Assembly: GCA_001599755.1 (NCBI GenBank)
Contig: BCHX01000003.1
Coordinates: forward strand, 4,363,782 to 4,427,781
Reading direction: 5' to 3'
Length of the DNA stretch: 64,000 bases
DNA from: Gliomastix tumulicola
Lineage: Eukaryota; Ascomycota; Sordariomycetes; Hypocreales; Bionectriaceae
Shown here: positions 10,452 through 21,753 of the stretch, piece by piece
Position numbering within the stretch: position 1 is the first letter of the stretch
How the letters are laid out: each line of letters begins with the position of its first letter
The notes under the pieces: model-generated
Databases searched by the model: none
The model's input: only the letters and a program-made list of their open reading frames with translations
Told to the model about the DNA's origin: nothing
Translations under genes and position numbers: made by a program

Positions 10452-11734
10452 TTATCTTGAGGGGGTTGCTCGGTGAGAAGTGCCTGGCTGGTCGAACTTA
10501 TCGAGAAAACTAAAGGGGACTCGGGCAGTATAGAAGTATATCTCGGAGGCTGTGGAGCCGGGAATCATGAGGAGAGAGACCTGTGACATAGAAATGAGCA
10601 TATTGGAGATCGCGCGACATGCTGCGGCAAGGCAGGTGTGTTCGCCGCTTGGATGTGAAACATACTTTGATGGAAGAGTCTGGACTCTGTGAAGACTCGG
10701 CAGCATGAGGGATCCAGCCACTGGCCAAACGCCGCCGCTCCTGCGCTAAAGCGATAATTATAGCGACCAAGTAAGGGTCCTCGATGTCGCTACAAGGCTG
10801 AACCCGGTGTAGCTTCTTGTATCGTAACCGAGTGACGGGAACGTCGATCCTACCCAAGAACGGCCGGAAAATGGAATCATACCGCAGAGACTTGATAGAC
10901 TCGAGGTGAAGATAGACGAGGGAGGGAATGCCGGATTCGGATGAGAAGAGGCCATCGATTGGCAGCTTGCAGACGTTGCGGTGGTTGTAGCGGAGCTGGA
11001 GCTGATTGTGCCTAAAATCGTGTCAGCTATGGGTGTGCCGCAGACGTCAGGATCTGCACTTACGGCCATCGGGCAAGTCCGTAAGCGATAAGCAGTTCAT
11101 CAACTATGCTGCGCTGCGTCCTGGCCATGGACGGGCGCAAAAGATCGCACAATCGTTGAACGATCTCTAGGCTTCGTTGGGGATCTCGGTGGCCCTCCAC
11201 ATCCCATAAGCGCGTGCCCTGCGGTATTTTTCTAGACACGAATTGGCAGTCTAGGAGCCGCAGATGTTGAGATGTCCATAGAATCGGCTGTACGAACAGG
11301 CGGGTTCGGCAGTGGTCGCGTAGGATGGCATTAATCGACGCCGGCTCGGGAAGGCTGAGCCCTGGGAGGGCTGGAGATGCTGGAGATGCCGGCGGTGACG
11401 GGGCATATGTTGTTGAAGACCGGGAACGCTTTCTTGGTGAGCTCAGGCATTCGACCGGTGCGTATCGCTTGCGTTTTGCAATGGAGAATTGCGATGTCGG
11501 GAGTAATGGTGGCTGCGACTCGGATGTCGACGACAATGACGGCTGTGAGGTAAGATGGGGAGGAATCCGATGACTGTTCATGGAGACGTTTTCCCTCGAA
11601 ACTGTATGGCTACTTGCGCCAATCTCAGACCATGTAATTGCGTGGTGAGGTAATGCTCCAGGGACGCGAGACACAAGACGTTGTTTCTTGGCGGTTTGCG
11701 GGACGCGACTGGGCAATAAGTTTGGAGTTGCCAT
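10452..11734 (-). CDS. conserved ascomycete protein of unknown function, three exons
   Basis: Exons 11734-11064, 11011-10666 and 10580-10452 give 381 residues. Intron 1 (11012-11063, 52 nt) has GTAAGT, a GCTGAC branch and TTTTAG; intron 2 (10581-10665, 85 nt) has GTATGT and CACAG. The second intron is needed to reach the C-terminal block 'IYFYTARVPFSFLDKFDQP', which in relatives follows the 'DPYLVAIIIALAQERRRL' segment. The first ~125 residues are low-complexity (Ser, Pro, Ala; SPRKRSRSS), likely disordered and possibly nuclear. The conserved region starts near residue 135 ('DHCRTRLFVQPILW'). I recall this architecture as widespread in Sordariomycetes without known function. The gene looks intact. 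Confidence 0.7.
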
Positions 11735-12823
11735 TGATTAGTCATGACTCTCACGTGATCGAACAGACAGATAAGCGGTCTTATCTTATCAAAAGTGATC
11801 AGGTCGAATCCCGGTCATTGAATTTTGTACGGTGGGCAGGCACTGTCCAATTATCACCCTTGACATCCTCATTTGGCTTACCAACAGGGTATTCCTGTGA
11901 TCACCAAAAAGAGACGGGTCGCATCGACCACGTCATCATCCAAGTGGCTTCTCGTTGCTACCTGAGTACACATGAAATCCACCTGTCACCTCTAATCTAG
12001 TCCAATGATACGCCCGATGCACAGTGCGAGGAGTCTTGCGGTGCCAGGCGACTTGCGAGTTATCAGGCAACTTCGACAGGAGTACGAGTTGCAAAGCTCT
12101 GCTAGCAAATGGACATACCGGCACCTGATCGACCAGACCATACGTGCTGCAGACGCTGCAGAGATGACAGCTGAGGCTGATGGGGAAATTTACCGCAAGT
12201 GAAAGACGTTTCGGATGTACAGATATTCACCCATACCTGGCCATTATTGAAGCCAAGAGGGCATCCCAGAAATTCTTCATCCACGAGAGCGCCAACCATG
12301 TTCTACTTGTTGTGTCTAAAGAAATTCCAGCCCCGTATCTTGGCGAGGCAATCATCACGTGGAAAGCAAATCGCACACTGCTTGGTACAGGAGTGAGTTT
12401 GTTGCGACCTTCTGGCCGCTGCCATGTTTCTTGCCTTTGTAGCTAAAGCCTCACCTCTGCATCGCGTCATGCATACTTGACTATGACTAGCAAGTTGGTA
12501 GGCTGACATCTTGAAGCAAAGCCATTTTCCTGTTCCGTAAACATGGGGACTGGCACGAGTAACCTACATATCCAAGTTCAAAGACACAGAATCTCCGTCA
12601 AGCTACCCTAAGATACCACTCCCCATCTCAGTGTGTATCCGTTCTCACAGCCTATTCAGCCCCACTGCCTACTGGACACGACCTTGGACACAAGTGCCAG
12701 ATAGTTCGTGCAGTTAACGGTACATGGATGTTCCTCACCAAGAACTCCTTTCATTTTCTCGAGAATAGAGGCCCATATTCCCTGCGCCACGTGCCATCAC
12801 CCTTGCTCACAGTGTATTAGCGC
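11735..12823. other. intergenic, no supported gene
   Basis: Overlapping short frames on both strands in 11.9-12.5 kb cannot be told from chance. Nothing else seen. Confidence 0.45.
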
Positions 12824-13329
12824 CTAGTTGTACTTGGTAATCAATGTGGAAGAATGGTCGTCTCCCAACTTGACTCTACTCCGATGAGCCACATCGTTCA
12901 TGAGCATCTCTGCCTTGTCCGTTTCGCCTTGACGATAGTATCCCATCGCATGATTGGCCATGGCGATAATGGTATCGGGATGATCCTCTCCCAGCACATC
13001 TTTCGTCATCTCCATGGCTCGCCTGCCTAATTCCAAGCCTTCCTCTCGTTGCTGTCCCTCTTGTAGGCACACTGCGAGATTTCTCATCCAGGTCAGTCTT
13101 GTTGGGTGCATCTCGTCGAACACATGGGCCGCCTTCGCTAGCACATCGCCGGCAAGTTCTTTGCGTCTTCGTATCGAGCTCGTCCGTGGTATGTCAGAGC
13201 CAGGTTTGCCTCTGTAGCCAACGTTTCGGGATGCTCGTCGCCAAGCACCTGTGCCAACCCTCGAACCACGTGTTCTTCAGGCGACTCGGCCTCGTCAAGC
13301 CGGCCTTGGTGGCCATATGCTAGAGCGAC
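12824..13329 (-). pseudogene. TPR (kinesin-light-chain type) repeat fragment, frameshifted
   Basis: On the minus strand, 13329 to about 13150 reads TPR sequence ('VLGDEHPETLATEANLALTY') and hits a stop. From about 13150 the next frame continues the same repeat array to 12824 ('VLGEDHPDTIIAMANHAMGY', 'RRAMEMTKDVLGEDHPDT'). Together about three to four 42-residue TPR units are visible, of the kind that form the C-terminal sensor of fungal NB-ARC/NACHT proteins and kinesin light chains. No start, NTPase domain or further repeats lie upstream of 13330, so this is a 5'-truncated relic with one frameshift. Confidence 0.7.
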
Positions 13330-14906
13330 CCTATCTCAGGCTATCCAACACTACTCTTCCTCCCCGGAAGAAGGAGGGGTCACTCACCTTTATTTACGCC
13401 ACTTACCGTATACCTTCTTGCTATGTATCCCATTTACATTGAAATAGAAAATACTCCATTATCTCTAGTCCTTGGCCATGATTGTATATATATCTACTAA
13501 ACCAATCTTTTGTATGTAGCTACTAATCCTCACTATGCTCGTGTGGAGCTACACAAGTACGCTGGTTTTTTGTCTCTTCGCCGTATCGTATAGACCGCCG
13601 CCTATATATCATCCTAGGAGTACCTTGTCGATTATATTAGAGTACCGCCCGACCCCCTCAAGGAGCGTCCCCCGGTACTACTGTCACTGCCATGCTATTA
13701 CTGTCTGATCTGGGTGCAGCAGGGCTAATATGCTGGTGTTTCGGGCAGGCAGCTTGCACGCGTAGCTCTGCGTGCCTCTGCTTTTGCCTCGCTGGCCATA
13801 GTGAAGTCTCCCTCTCCAGGCAGTACTCACAGCATCTTAACCATATTTCTACGTCCCTGCAGCCGTTCGATTTCATGAAGTTTATCGGTCCGGGGTCACC
13901 ATACAAATTGGAGGGACCCTGTCGTGACGCACGGACGGAAAGCAGGTAATTCAATGAATTGCGATATCCCCTTGGTACAGTTTGATCCTCAATCTGCCTC
14001 TTATTTGTCTTAATTTTGGATGAAACCTTGTGATAGACTACACCCCAGACGTATTGTCATGGTGCATCGGTTAACTTCAACAGTGGTTGGGGGCGATTTG
14101 TGCTGACCGTGGCGATTCCAAAGGAGAAATTTGCATTCCTCACATCCATCACTATCCGGGTCTGCTTGTTCTAAGGGAACAGAGTCAAGCTTTGAGTGTG
14201 CCTTGGTGGAAGGGCGCATGGTGTGATTTATTAGGGATAATTGGGCATTCCTTTCGCTGGTCTAAAATGCGCTGGGAATAGAAGGAATTTAATAATGTTA
14301 AGGTTTAGACATGTACATGCCAAGCATAAATCATACGCCTGGCTCTCTCCTATAAAGTATCTCACGACGGACGATCTTCCTGTGACTCACATGGCATTTG
14401 GTCATGCTTGCTCGCCTCATGGTCGCAGAGACCACGATGAATATAATCCCCGCTATCCGCCACGGTAAGGCTAACAGACCAACTCGCCCCCGGCTCACAG
14501 ATAAACGACAAAATAGACCCCCCAACGGCAATCCCCAGTATACCATCCGCAGCCGACTGACAGGCCGAACATTCCAGCGGAGTAAACGACGCTGACTGGC
14601 AGAATGCCGTCGCCAGTATCGCCGCTCCGAAGAATAACGTACCAGACGTATGGTTGCAAGGCCTAGCTCGCCATCAGCGTTCTGATCTCGCCTTTATTAT
14701 TATTATTTGTTTTAGCACGTGCATCTTGGATGCGTTATACGGTGCCGTGACAGCATCCCGTGGGGGGATCTATTGGATAAATGTGCGGGAATCCCGACGA
14801 AAGCATGCCACTGACCTAGAGCCCGCAGCGTTTTCGAAGCCAGGATACCCCATGTTCTGTATCATCGTCTGATTCCGACGCTGCTGGAAAAGTCCCACCA
14901 ACCGAA
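13330..14906. other. AT-rich intergenic with possible secreted-protein relic
   Basis: 13.4-13.6 kb is AT-rich without coding signal. On the minus strand at about 14620-14390 one frame reads like a small secreted protein (hydrophobic 'LFFGAAILATAFCQS', then a Cys-containing segment), but it has no start codon in frame and a stop just upstream. I treat it as a possible relic only. Confidence 0.3.
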
Positions 14907-15580
14907 ATGGGGCACATACTCTACATGGCCCGGGTAGGGGATGAGGCGACAATCAGGCCGCAGCCGTCTCGAAATGTCGACTATCTATCACACGACTGGG
15001 AGGAGGAGGATATATGGCTATCGTGGAAATACATGATGTCCCACCGATGGGAATACTCTGACAGCAGGCGATTGGAGAATGCTATGTGGAGAGCGTGGGC
15101 GAAAACGAAGAATAAGCTGAAGACGGTGCGCCCAGAGACGCTCCTTTGGTACGTAGGTTGGTGCATGTAGATATTGGCATTGAGGTCCTGCAGTTAACCC
15201 CCTTTCTATTCAGGCTAAAAGACACTGATGTGACATGGCTCTATGGACCTCTGCAGGCAAGTGGCGATACGGACGCCTCTCTCGACACAGACCAACACCT
15301 TTGCACGTCGTCCTCCATCGGCAAGAAACCTATTCTAAAGAAACGAAGCATATCTGAGAGAATACTAAAGAGTTCATCCGCGGCTCCACCGGGGGTTGAG
15401 GATGGATGGGGGTTAATGGCTAGGTCTGTTTCGGGATGCTCACTGATCCGAGATGACCGTGGTGTCTCCCCATCTACGGCCTATGGCCCATCATATCTAA
15501 GGCATAAACGGAAGTGTGTTCATTTCGGCGGGCAGGTTGAGCAATTCGTAATTGAATCCGAGGGAGACGGAGTACCGTGA
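14907..15580 (+). pseudogene. truncated DUF1752 / Reg1-like regulatory protein
   Basis: Exons 14907-15148 and 15214-15580. The 65-nt intron (15149-15213) has donor GTACGT and acceptor TTCAG, and the join restores 'ETLLWLKDTDVTWLYGPLQ'. The block 'VDYLSHDWEEEDIWLSWKYM' and the following 'RLENAMWRAWAKTKNKLKTV' are the conserved core of the fungal DUF1752 family, which includes yeast Reg1, the Glc7 phosphatase subunit in glucose repression. Later come KKPILKKRS and 'HFGGQVEQFVIESEG', the counterparts of the family's PILKKR and HF-x-x-QVEQ motifs. Family members run on for hundreds of residues on both sides; here the N-terminal part is absent and a stop comes just after the QVEQ motif. This suggests a truncated paralog. 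If translated it is 202 aa. Confidence 0.7.
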
Positions 15581-16255
15581 TGACGGTTGGGGCAATGAGC
15601 TGCGACCCAACCCCTAGCTATATCGAGAGGCCCGTGTAGGTCATCGACCAGTCTACGATAAATCAGCAAATCCGACATCGATTCTACTGCGTAAGATTTT
15701 CCGCAGCCAACTGTAGCTTCCAACATAAGGAAATAAGTGTCCATAACCCACATGGCAGGATAAGCCACGCATTAGTTTCATTGTCACCTTGGTCTACATC
15801 CAGAATCGACCCAATGCCCGGTAATCAACTTCACGTCACCAACCTCTCCAATCCCATGTTGTAGATGACCCCGGGGCAGCCAATCCAGCAAACTGCGCTA
15901 ACCGCCTTGCTGCGTTGACGAGCTTCCCCTATGTTTAAGGATTGCCTTACTTACCTTCCATCTCCGCTCAACCCTCCCTCTATCTTTGCCAGAATAAAGT
16001 GAAGAGGCGAACAACGATCATTTCTTATGCGGTGGATAAACGACGGTGTTTGTGTATTTACCGTCCAGCAGCCTTGGGCCGCTCAGGTCCCCTGTAGGGG
16101 CACAAGACATGCTGAGCTACTGACTATAATTGCTCTATTTCAACTATGCACAGTAAAAAGAACCACCATCCAGCATATCATTGTCTCAACGGCGCCCTTC
16201 TTCGAAATCTGCCGCCTGTCAGCAGGGTATCCAGGTGTAGCAGTGGTTGTTCGTC
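15581..16255. other. intergenic, no supported gene
   Basis: A short minus frame near 15.6-15.75 kb contains a P-loop-like GCGKS but no supporting context. Otherwise nothing. Confidence 0.4.
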
Positions 16256-17166
16256 TTGGTGGACCCCTTTACGCTGGCCGCCGAGGCGGCTCGTACACGG
16301 CCCCGGTTAGCGGGTGCGTACCGCTCCTCGCCGCTGCACGGGCCCAGTACCAAGGAAAGGAATATAAGGGTGATTGTGCACTGGTGTGCGTGGCGGAAAG
16401 TCTATATCTAGTAGGGACGGCAGACCTCTCGAAGAAAGCACTGTCTCTCGCTACTTTGGTGAATCCGGTGAAGTTCTTGCCTATTGCGCGGTGGACTGCC
16501 ACCGTGGGTATTGATCCCAGTCTAATCCGCCAGCACTGCGGCAACTTGCGGCAGTAAAAGGTGTGACCTGGTGCCTTAATAGTCCGCATGAGCACAGGCA
16601 CAGCACCTTCGCGTCGACATGGTCGAGACGCTCATGGCAGTCTGCGTAGTCGGCATGCTGCGACCGAGCTGCAAGGAGGTGATGCAGCATGTGCCGCGGG
16701 AGTGCGAGTTCCGGCGGGCACCTTGTCGTGGCCACTAGTCCGAGCGGCTTGTATTGCTCAGGTGCCGACTCTCTCCACCAGGTGGCGAGAGCATCTATGG
16801 CCGCTGCCTCGCGGCTCGGTGTAGATATGCCAGCGTCGGCAGAGCGTCTGCTGGCACTGGCTGGAGACAGCCCGCTTTCGCCAGCGCGTCGGCTTCTTCG
16901 TTCCCAGGGATCTTGGCGTGGCCGGGAACCCAGACGCTCGTGGCACCGTGTGTCGCGGCGAGGGCCTGGAACTCGATGAAGACGTCCTGAGAGGAGTCCG
17001 AGGGCTTCCCTTGGAGGCATGAAGCCACTGCGTTATTGTCAAGGCAGACCACAATCCTTTGACCGGGGCCGTCAGAAACACGGAGAGCGGCTTGGAAGCC
17101 CTTTAAGGACCAGCGGGCTTGTTCGCAGGATTGGCAGATTGTCGTAGACTGAACAGTAACGGTCAC
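16256..17166 (-). mobile_element. Tad-type LINE 3' end, degenerate and 5'-truncated
   Basis: Minus-strand frames carry the C-terminal part of a fungal non-LTR retrotransposon polyprotein. RNase H comes first (17166 to about 16780: 'VVCLDNNAVASCLQGKPSDS', 'VWVPGHAKIPGNEEADALAK'), then the region after RNase H in a second frame ('WWRESAPEQYKPLGL', 'CPPELALPRHMLHHLLAARS'), then the terminal block in a third ('GHTFYCRKLPQCWRIRL', 'AIGKNFTGFTKVA', ending SAFFER). At least two frameshifts separate them. Reverse transcriptase and endonuclease are missing, as expected for 5' truncation at insertion. The GC-rich tail to about 16256 would be the 3' UTR. Both outer boundaries are approximate. Confidence 0.8.
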
Positions 17167-18522
17167 AGTTCTGGTGCAAGACTTAAGTGTCAGATGAGCG
17201 AAGTAAGCACTGCGGCGAAAAGCCCATACTATACTTGCATTTCTTATTCTTTTTCATACCGTCGTCGAACCTGTGTGGTGATGTTACTCAAGGCCTGGGA
17301 GGGAGACAAAGGCCACTGATGAACTCCCTAACAATGATTTCAATGTAAGACGCTGAAGGATTGCAACCTCCCTCTAAGCTGCTGTCTGATTGGGGTTCCA
17401 TACACAAGACACCTTCATTTGGCATCAGAGACACGGACCACTGAATCAATTCCACTCCTCCATTCCTAACGCCGTGCCTCGACCAACTGTCAATGCTGGT
17501 AATTGGCAGTAGCTCAGCATGCTCAGGGTGGCAGCGGCAATGTGGCCTGATATAGTGCTGCTGGCCATCCAAGCAAGGCTGTCCCCGCCCACCACGTCCG
17601 CGTTCTGGGTTTACTCAATAGTAGCTTGCCATATGGATGAACAAGAGGCTTCCTCTATAAAACTGATCCTACTTAGTCTTCCCTTTCCTCGACTAAAGGC
17701 CTACTTCGCTCGTATCTCTTACATATCTCGGCTCGAATCTCCTCCACCCTCATCCTAGCCCAACACATCACGGTACTCGCCTTCGGCCTCCAATGTCCTT
17801 CAAGAGTCTCAACCCTATCTGCGCCTTCCTTCAGCGAGGGCCATCAAGTCGAAGAGCAGTCGGTACGCCCCTTCGAACAGTTGTCAGCTATTTTCTTTTC
17901 TCTTTGTGGGCGAATTGCCTTGGGATCAAATAGCCACTAGGCCTCAGAAGCCTCCAAGCGGCGGTGAGGACTCCAGCATCGGTTCAACAAGGTTAGACTA
18001 GACGTCATACCTCACCTCCTAATGAAAGGAGAGCTATTACCGTCTTCTATTTGTTGGCAGCTTGTGCGTTGGACTGGAGCGGAAAGAGAAGGAGGGAGCC
18101 TCCTAGGTGCTTGCCGACTTCGATCTCAACAGCCTCACTCTTTCCGTTGAGCTGTTGGAACAAAAAGGGGAGAGGCTGAATCTACTGGATCTACCTTCCG
18201 TTTAGCACCTCGAGACAATAGGGCGCTCGCCGCGCCTTGAGTAGTTTCTTGGGAACCAGCCATCTGGAACAGAGCGCTCAAAACCGCACGCCACATCCCA
18301 CCTGCCCCTACTCGACGGATACAAGTATAAATTTGCTGTATGGTTCTACGCGGAAACACAGAGAGGCTGAAAGCCGTGACTCAAATAGCGCCGCCTGCCC
18401 TTCGCCCCACGAACAGCCCTCTCTCCTCTTCAACACCCATGAAGCCGAGTCAGCCCCAAGTCTTCAGCTTATCCTCACGCCGCTAGGCGGCGGAGGGCTT
18501 ACCGTCTTGCGATATTCCTCAA
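17167..18522. other. intergenic; promoter region of the zinc-finger gene
   Basis: No supported gene. Short frames around 17.3-18.4 kb lie on both strands. Confidence 0.4.
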
Positions 18523-19841
18523 ATGCCGCCGGATCAGGCCGTGCCTCGTTAGTGCTGCTTCTCTCCTCTTGACCTCTGATTTCGGTGGGCTGGCCTCGCT
18601 TGCTAATGGATAACGCCAGGCAGTGGCGGCGGCTTTAGTCCAGGGCAGTCTGGCGTACACACGACGAGCTCCCACGACTCTCAACCGCCGCAGACGGTGT
18701 CTCAACAATACACCCTCGGCCACGGCCAAGTCCAGAGTCAACTCTCGGCGTCACGCCCGTGGACAAGTGCGCCACATAGTGGCGGTTCCTACAGCACGGC
18801 TTCACCAGTTCACCCCAATCCTTATAATCATGTTCAGGATCACAGGCATCATTCTCTTGGCTATCTGAGCCACCGAGGTCCACATTCTCCCTTGGGCTTC
18901 CCCAACGATCCACTGACAAGGACGGTGTACGGCGAAGCGGAAGCTCACGCCTACCAGCCTTCCATCCAGGCTCCTCATCACCCCCCCAGTTCTGTCCGAG
19001 CTTCCTTCGGAGAGTCATGGTCTGCAGGCTCCGGCGACGTTTGTCTCCCCGCAAGAAGCACCAGCGCATGCGGCAGCCCATTCAAGCGGGCTACTGCACA
19101 TCGAAACTTACAGGCCTTATCGACCTTCAAGCGGAAGCAACTTCTTTATGAGAACTTCAGCCAGCCCTCAGGGGACTTATCCTTCCTTTGTGTCTCAAAC
19201 GTTTCCCCCCTCCCAGCAGTTGTTGACAGGACTCGTTGCGCCAAGAGGAGCTGGCGCTAGAGGACCAGAAGGATACGGACAGAGTGTTCCCACTAGTATG
19301 CCAACCACTCCTTTTCAACACTACGGCTACTATCAGTATCACCAGCAGCCGCAATCGCCCCTTGGCGCCATTATTGGCCATAGTTTAAACACCGTGTCCC
19401 AACTTGGAGATCAGATGGAAATATTTTCCGGCACGGCACATAATCCGCATGGTCCTTTTCACATGTATCATGGTACCCTAGTGCCGCTCGATCGACCCTT
19501 CAAGTGTGATCAATGCACCAAGTGTTTCCGTCGCAATCATGACTTGAAACGTCACAAGCAGACTCACCTTGAGGTTAAACCATTCTCTTGCGATTTCTGC
19601 ACGAAGCAGTTCTCTCGCAAAGATGCCCTGAAGGTACGGCTCTAGGAGCACCTCATGCATTGTATAAGCTAACCCCATGTGACAGCGACATCGACTTGTC
19701 AAGGGATGCGAGGACAAGGAGAATAAAGAGCGCAAGGCACAAGAGAACCCAAACGGAGAGGCTCAGAATGACGATAACAACTCAACGGCGCTGCCCAGCG
19801 TCAGGGCTACCAAGAATGGACCCTACCATCTTCATCAGTGA
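18523..19841 (+). pseudogene. FlbC-like C2H2 zinc-finger transcription factor with a C7 frameshift
   Basis: Reconstructed exons: 18523-18547 (MPPDQAVP), 18620-19633 and 19686-19841. Intron 1 (18548-18619) has GTTAGT, a TGCTAAT branch and GCCAG; intron 2 (19634-19685) has GTACGG, GCTAAC and ACAG. Two C2H2 fingers sit near the C-terminus ('RPFKCDQCTKCFRRNHDLKR', 'KPFSCDFCTKQFSRKDALK'), and the last exon supplies the rest of finger two (RHRLVKGCEDKEN), the usual layout of Aspergillus FlbC-type developmental regulators. The long N-terminus is rich in Ser, Gln, His and Pro. The reading frame changes at a run of seven C at 18991-18997. With six Cs the frame is continuous through 'FVSPQEAPAHAAAH' and 'SGLLHIETYRPYRP'. 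Either a genuine one-base insertion or a sequencing error. FlbC is the closest family I can name; a related C2H2 subgroup is possible. Confidence 0.65.
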
Positions 19842-20066
19842 TCACGCTTTCATTCTCTGACGTCCTCGACGTGCGCTTTTTTATGCATCAAGGGCAATAG
19901 CTATGACAAGATGTTGCATGGAAACGAAAGTTCCAAGGTCAAATACTGGGCTGCAAAATGATTCTGAAGACTGACCAACGGAGGCTCAGGACCAAGCTGG
20001 CGATTGCAGCGCTGGCGTACTAATGTGGCTGAGTTTGATCGACGAGGCCGATAGAAAGACTGTAAT

Positions 20067-20123
20067 TTTATTTTATTTTTTATTACAAAAAAAAAAAAGA
20101 AAAGACAAGAAAAGACGAGAAAA
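20067..20123. repeat. T-rich then A-rich tract
   Basis: A T-rich stretch (20067-20082) is followed by twelve consecutive A and further A/G-rich sequence to about 20123. It could be the poly(A) scar of a retroposed insertion on the plus strand, but no element body is recognisable upstream. Confidence 0.35.
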
Positions 20124-20157
20124 ATGTGCCCCCACAAAGATCTCTTGTTGCTAGAAT

Positions 20158-20640
20158 TTGATTGTAGACGTCCTTTTGGGTTGCGAGCTAGGTGCCTGTG
20201 TGTTGGCTGCCACCTCGACCCCCTCATCTAACTTGACGATTCTGCCGGTTTCACCTTATAAAAAAGAAGGCTTGCTCGTCCCTTTCTTTGAGTATCTCGG
20301 GTCAATACAATGTCAAAATTTCCCTGTGGAATATAGCCGATTCTTACACATTCATATTGAGTTTTCAGAAGCGTTTCTATCCAGATATGCCATGGCGTGC
20401 GACAACGGGATAGATAACGGCGATAAAATGTGCTGGGTGTGTTTTTATCAGATGACAAATCTTTTGGTAGACTCATATTTGCCGGATCCACTATGATCTT
20501 TTATTATGTAGGCCCAGGAGTGATGGTGTGGGTCTTCACACTCTGGAACTCCACCGTCATAGTGACGTCACTTTTTTTCATATTTAACCCAGAGCATCGT
20601 TCCGAGGCTGGCCGGCGTTTTCGACTCGGATCACAAGAAA
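20158..20640 (+). pseudogene. RGS-domain gene relic (C-terminal part)
   Basis: The plus-strand frame contains 'LLVPFFEYLGSIQCQNFPVE' followed later by 'AMACDNGIDNGD'. The intact RGS gene on the opposite strand (21754-22632) has 'LLAPFFESVIPIQRQASPLK' and 'AIACNNGVDDGE' in the same order and at similar spacing, so this is a diverged second copy of the end of the RGS domain and its tail. A different frame from about 20430 has a hydrophobic stretch. The first part of the RGS domain is missing. The two copies point in opposite directions and flank the endosulfine gene. Confidence 0.5.
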
Positions 20641-20661
20641 GATGATTCCCATGCGAAAGAG

Positions 20662-21207
20662 ATGGATTCCAAGGTGAGTCTTATCTCTGCATCCGTTGGT
20701 GATCTGACTTCGTCGGTGAATGGTATTAACTTGCACACTTCAAGGCTCTTGCCGAGAGGGAGGATCGCCTCCGACGCATCTACGGAAATCCCCCGACCAG
20801 GGGTGACCTAACTCATCATCAGCTAGAGGTACCCAGTATTCTCAACATCTTTCGAAATCCAGCTGATCAGTTGTCATCTATAGAGGAAGTATTTCGATTC
20901 CGGTGACCTCGCGCTCACAGCGGCACATAAAAGCTCGAACATTGGGAAAATTCACACCGGAACAGAACATCCTCTCATCGAGAACATATCTCGCCCTTCG
21001 GCTCCGGTACCAAGTGGCAGCAACGTAGACGATGGCGCAAACAAGGCTGAAGCAAAGAGAACCAACAAAACAATCCACGCCAGCCAATTAGGCCAGGAGA
21101 CGACATCAGATAGTGGCACCCAAGCATCCGTTGATGAAAAGCTTGAGAGCTCCGAAGAGAGAAATGCTTCGATATCGCAACGCACCTTTTCGACGGACAA
21201 GCGGTAG
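20662..21207 (+). CDS. endosulfine (Igo1/Igo2-like) family protein, three exons
   Basis: Exons 20662-20673, 20745-20828 and 20884-21207 give 139 residues. Intron 1 (71 nt) has GTGAGT and CAAG; intron 2 (55 nt) has GTACCC, a GCTGAT branch and TATAG; all joins are in phase 0. The conserved core reads LRRIYGNPPTRGDL ... 'RKYFDSGDLALTAAH', followed by 'TGTEHPLIENISRPSAPVPS'. FDSGD is the hallmark of endosulfines, whose Ser is phosphorylated by Rim15/Greatwall kinases; the phosphoprotein then inhibits PP2A-B55, controlling entry into quiescence. Canonical members have Tyr after FDSGD; here it is Leu. The C-terminal 60 residues are charged, Ser/Thr-rich and probably disordered. The first exon codes only MDSK, so the start is somewhat uncertain. 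Confidence 0.85.
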
Positions 21208-21753
21208 GATACGGAGCAGTTTATGTTTCGTCAACGCTTGAGATATGTAAGGCAAATGGGTGGATGCCAATTGGGCTGGGATTGCGATCGCTGCTGTGAC
21301 TCTTAATCCACCTCTTTAATTAAGGGGTTTGTCTGAATTCGTTAACATAGAGTCACTAGAAGGGTCGTGAGTGGCGGTGAATGACGACTCGCAGGGCAGA
21401 TTTCCAGGCTGTAGGCTACTCAGGGAGGAGCCTCTTGTCTCATCTATACGAAGGCCAATTTGCCAGTAATGGAGAGCGGCCTATGCGGGAGGTGATAACA
21501 TCGGCAATGGATTTCTATTGATCGCTGCGTTGGGCCGCAGAAGGCCAAGGGATGCTTGTTCAGTCTAGCCCGCCCATTGGCCTGACAGTGACCGGCGCAC
21601 CAGGACGCAGGAAGTTTACTGGGTCATCATTGTTGGGTGGGAATGTTGGCAATGGAATTGATGCGTGGACAAACTTCGCCTTAAAAACAGGTCTCGAATA
21701 GCAGCATATAATATCGTCAGTATCCGAATCGTCTGTATTCGATATTTGAAACG
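21208..21753. other. spacer containing a possible extra 3' exon of the RGS gene
   Basis: On the minus strand 21790-21560 a frame reads Thr/Asp-rich sequence (SNTDDSDTDDIICC) ending in a stop. It could be a further exon of the RGS gene, but I could not find a convincing splice pair. Confidence 0.3.

Noticed and set aside
15520..15768. GCGKS-containing minus frame, possible helicase or transposon NTPase
   Set aside because: Only the P-loop-like pentamer is present; no Walker B or neighbouring motifs, and much of it overlaps the DUF1752 relic.
18993..19035. 34-nt intron in the C2H2 gene instead of a frameshift
   Set aside because: It would fix the frame but is too short and has a poor donor (GTCCGA); a single extra C in the C7 run is simpler.
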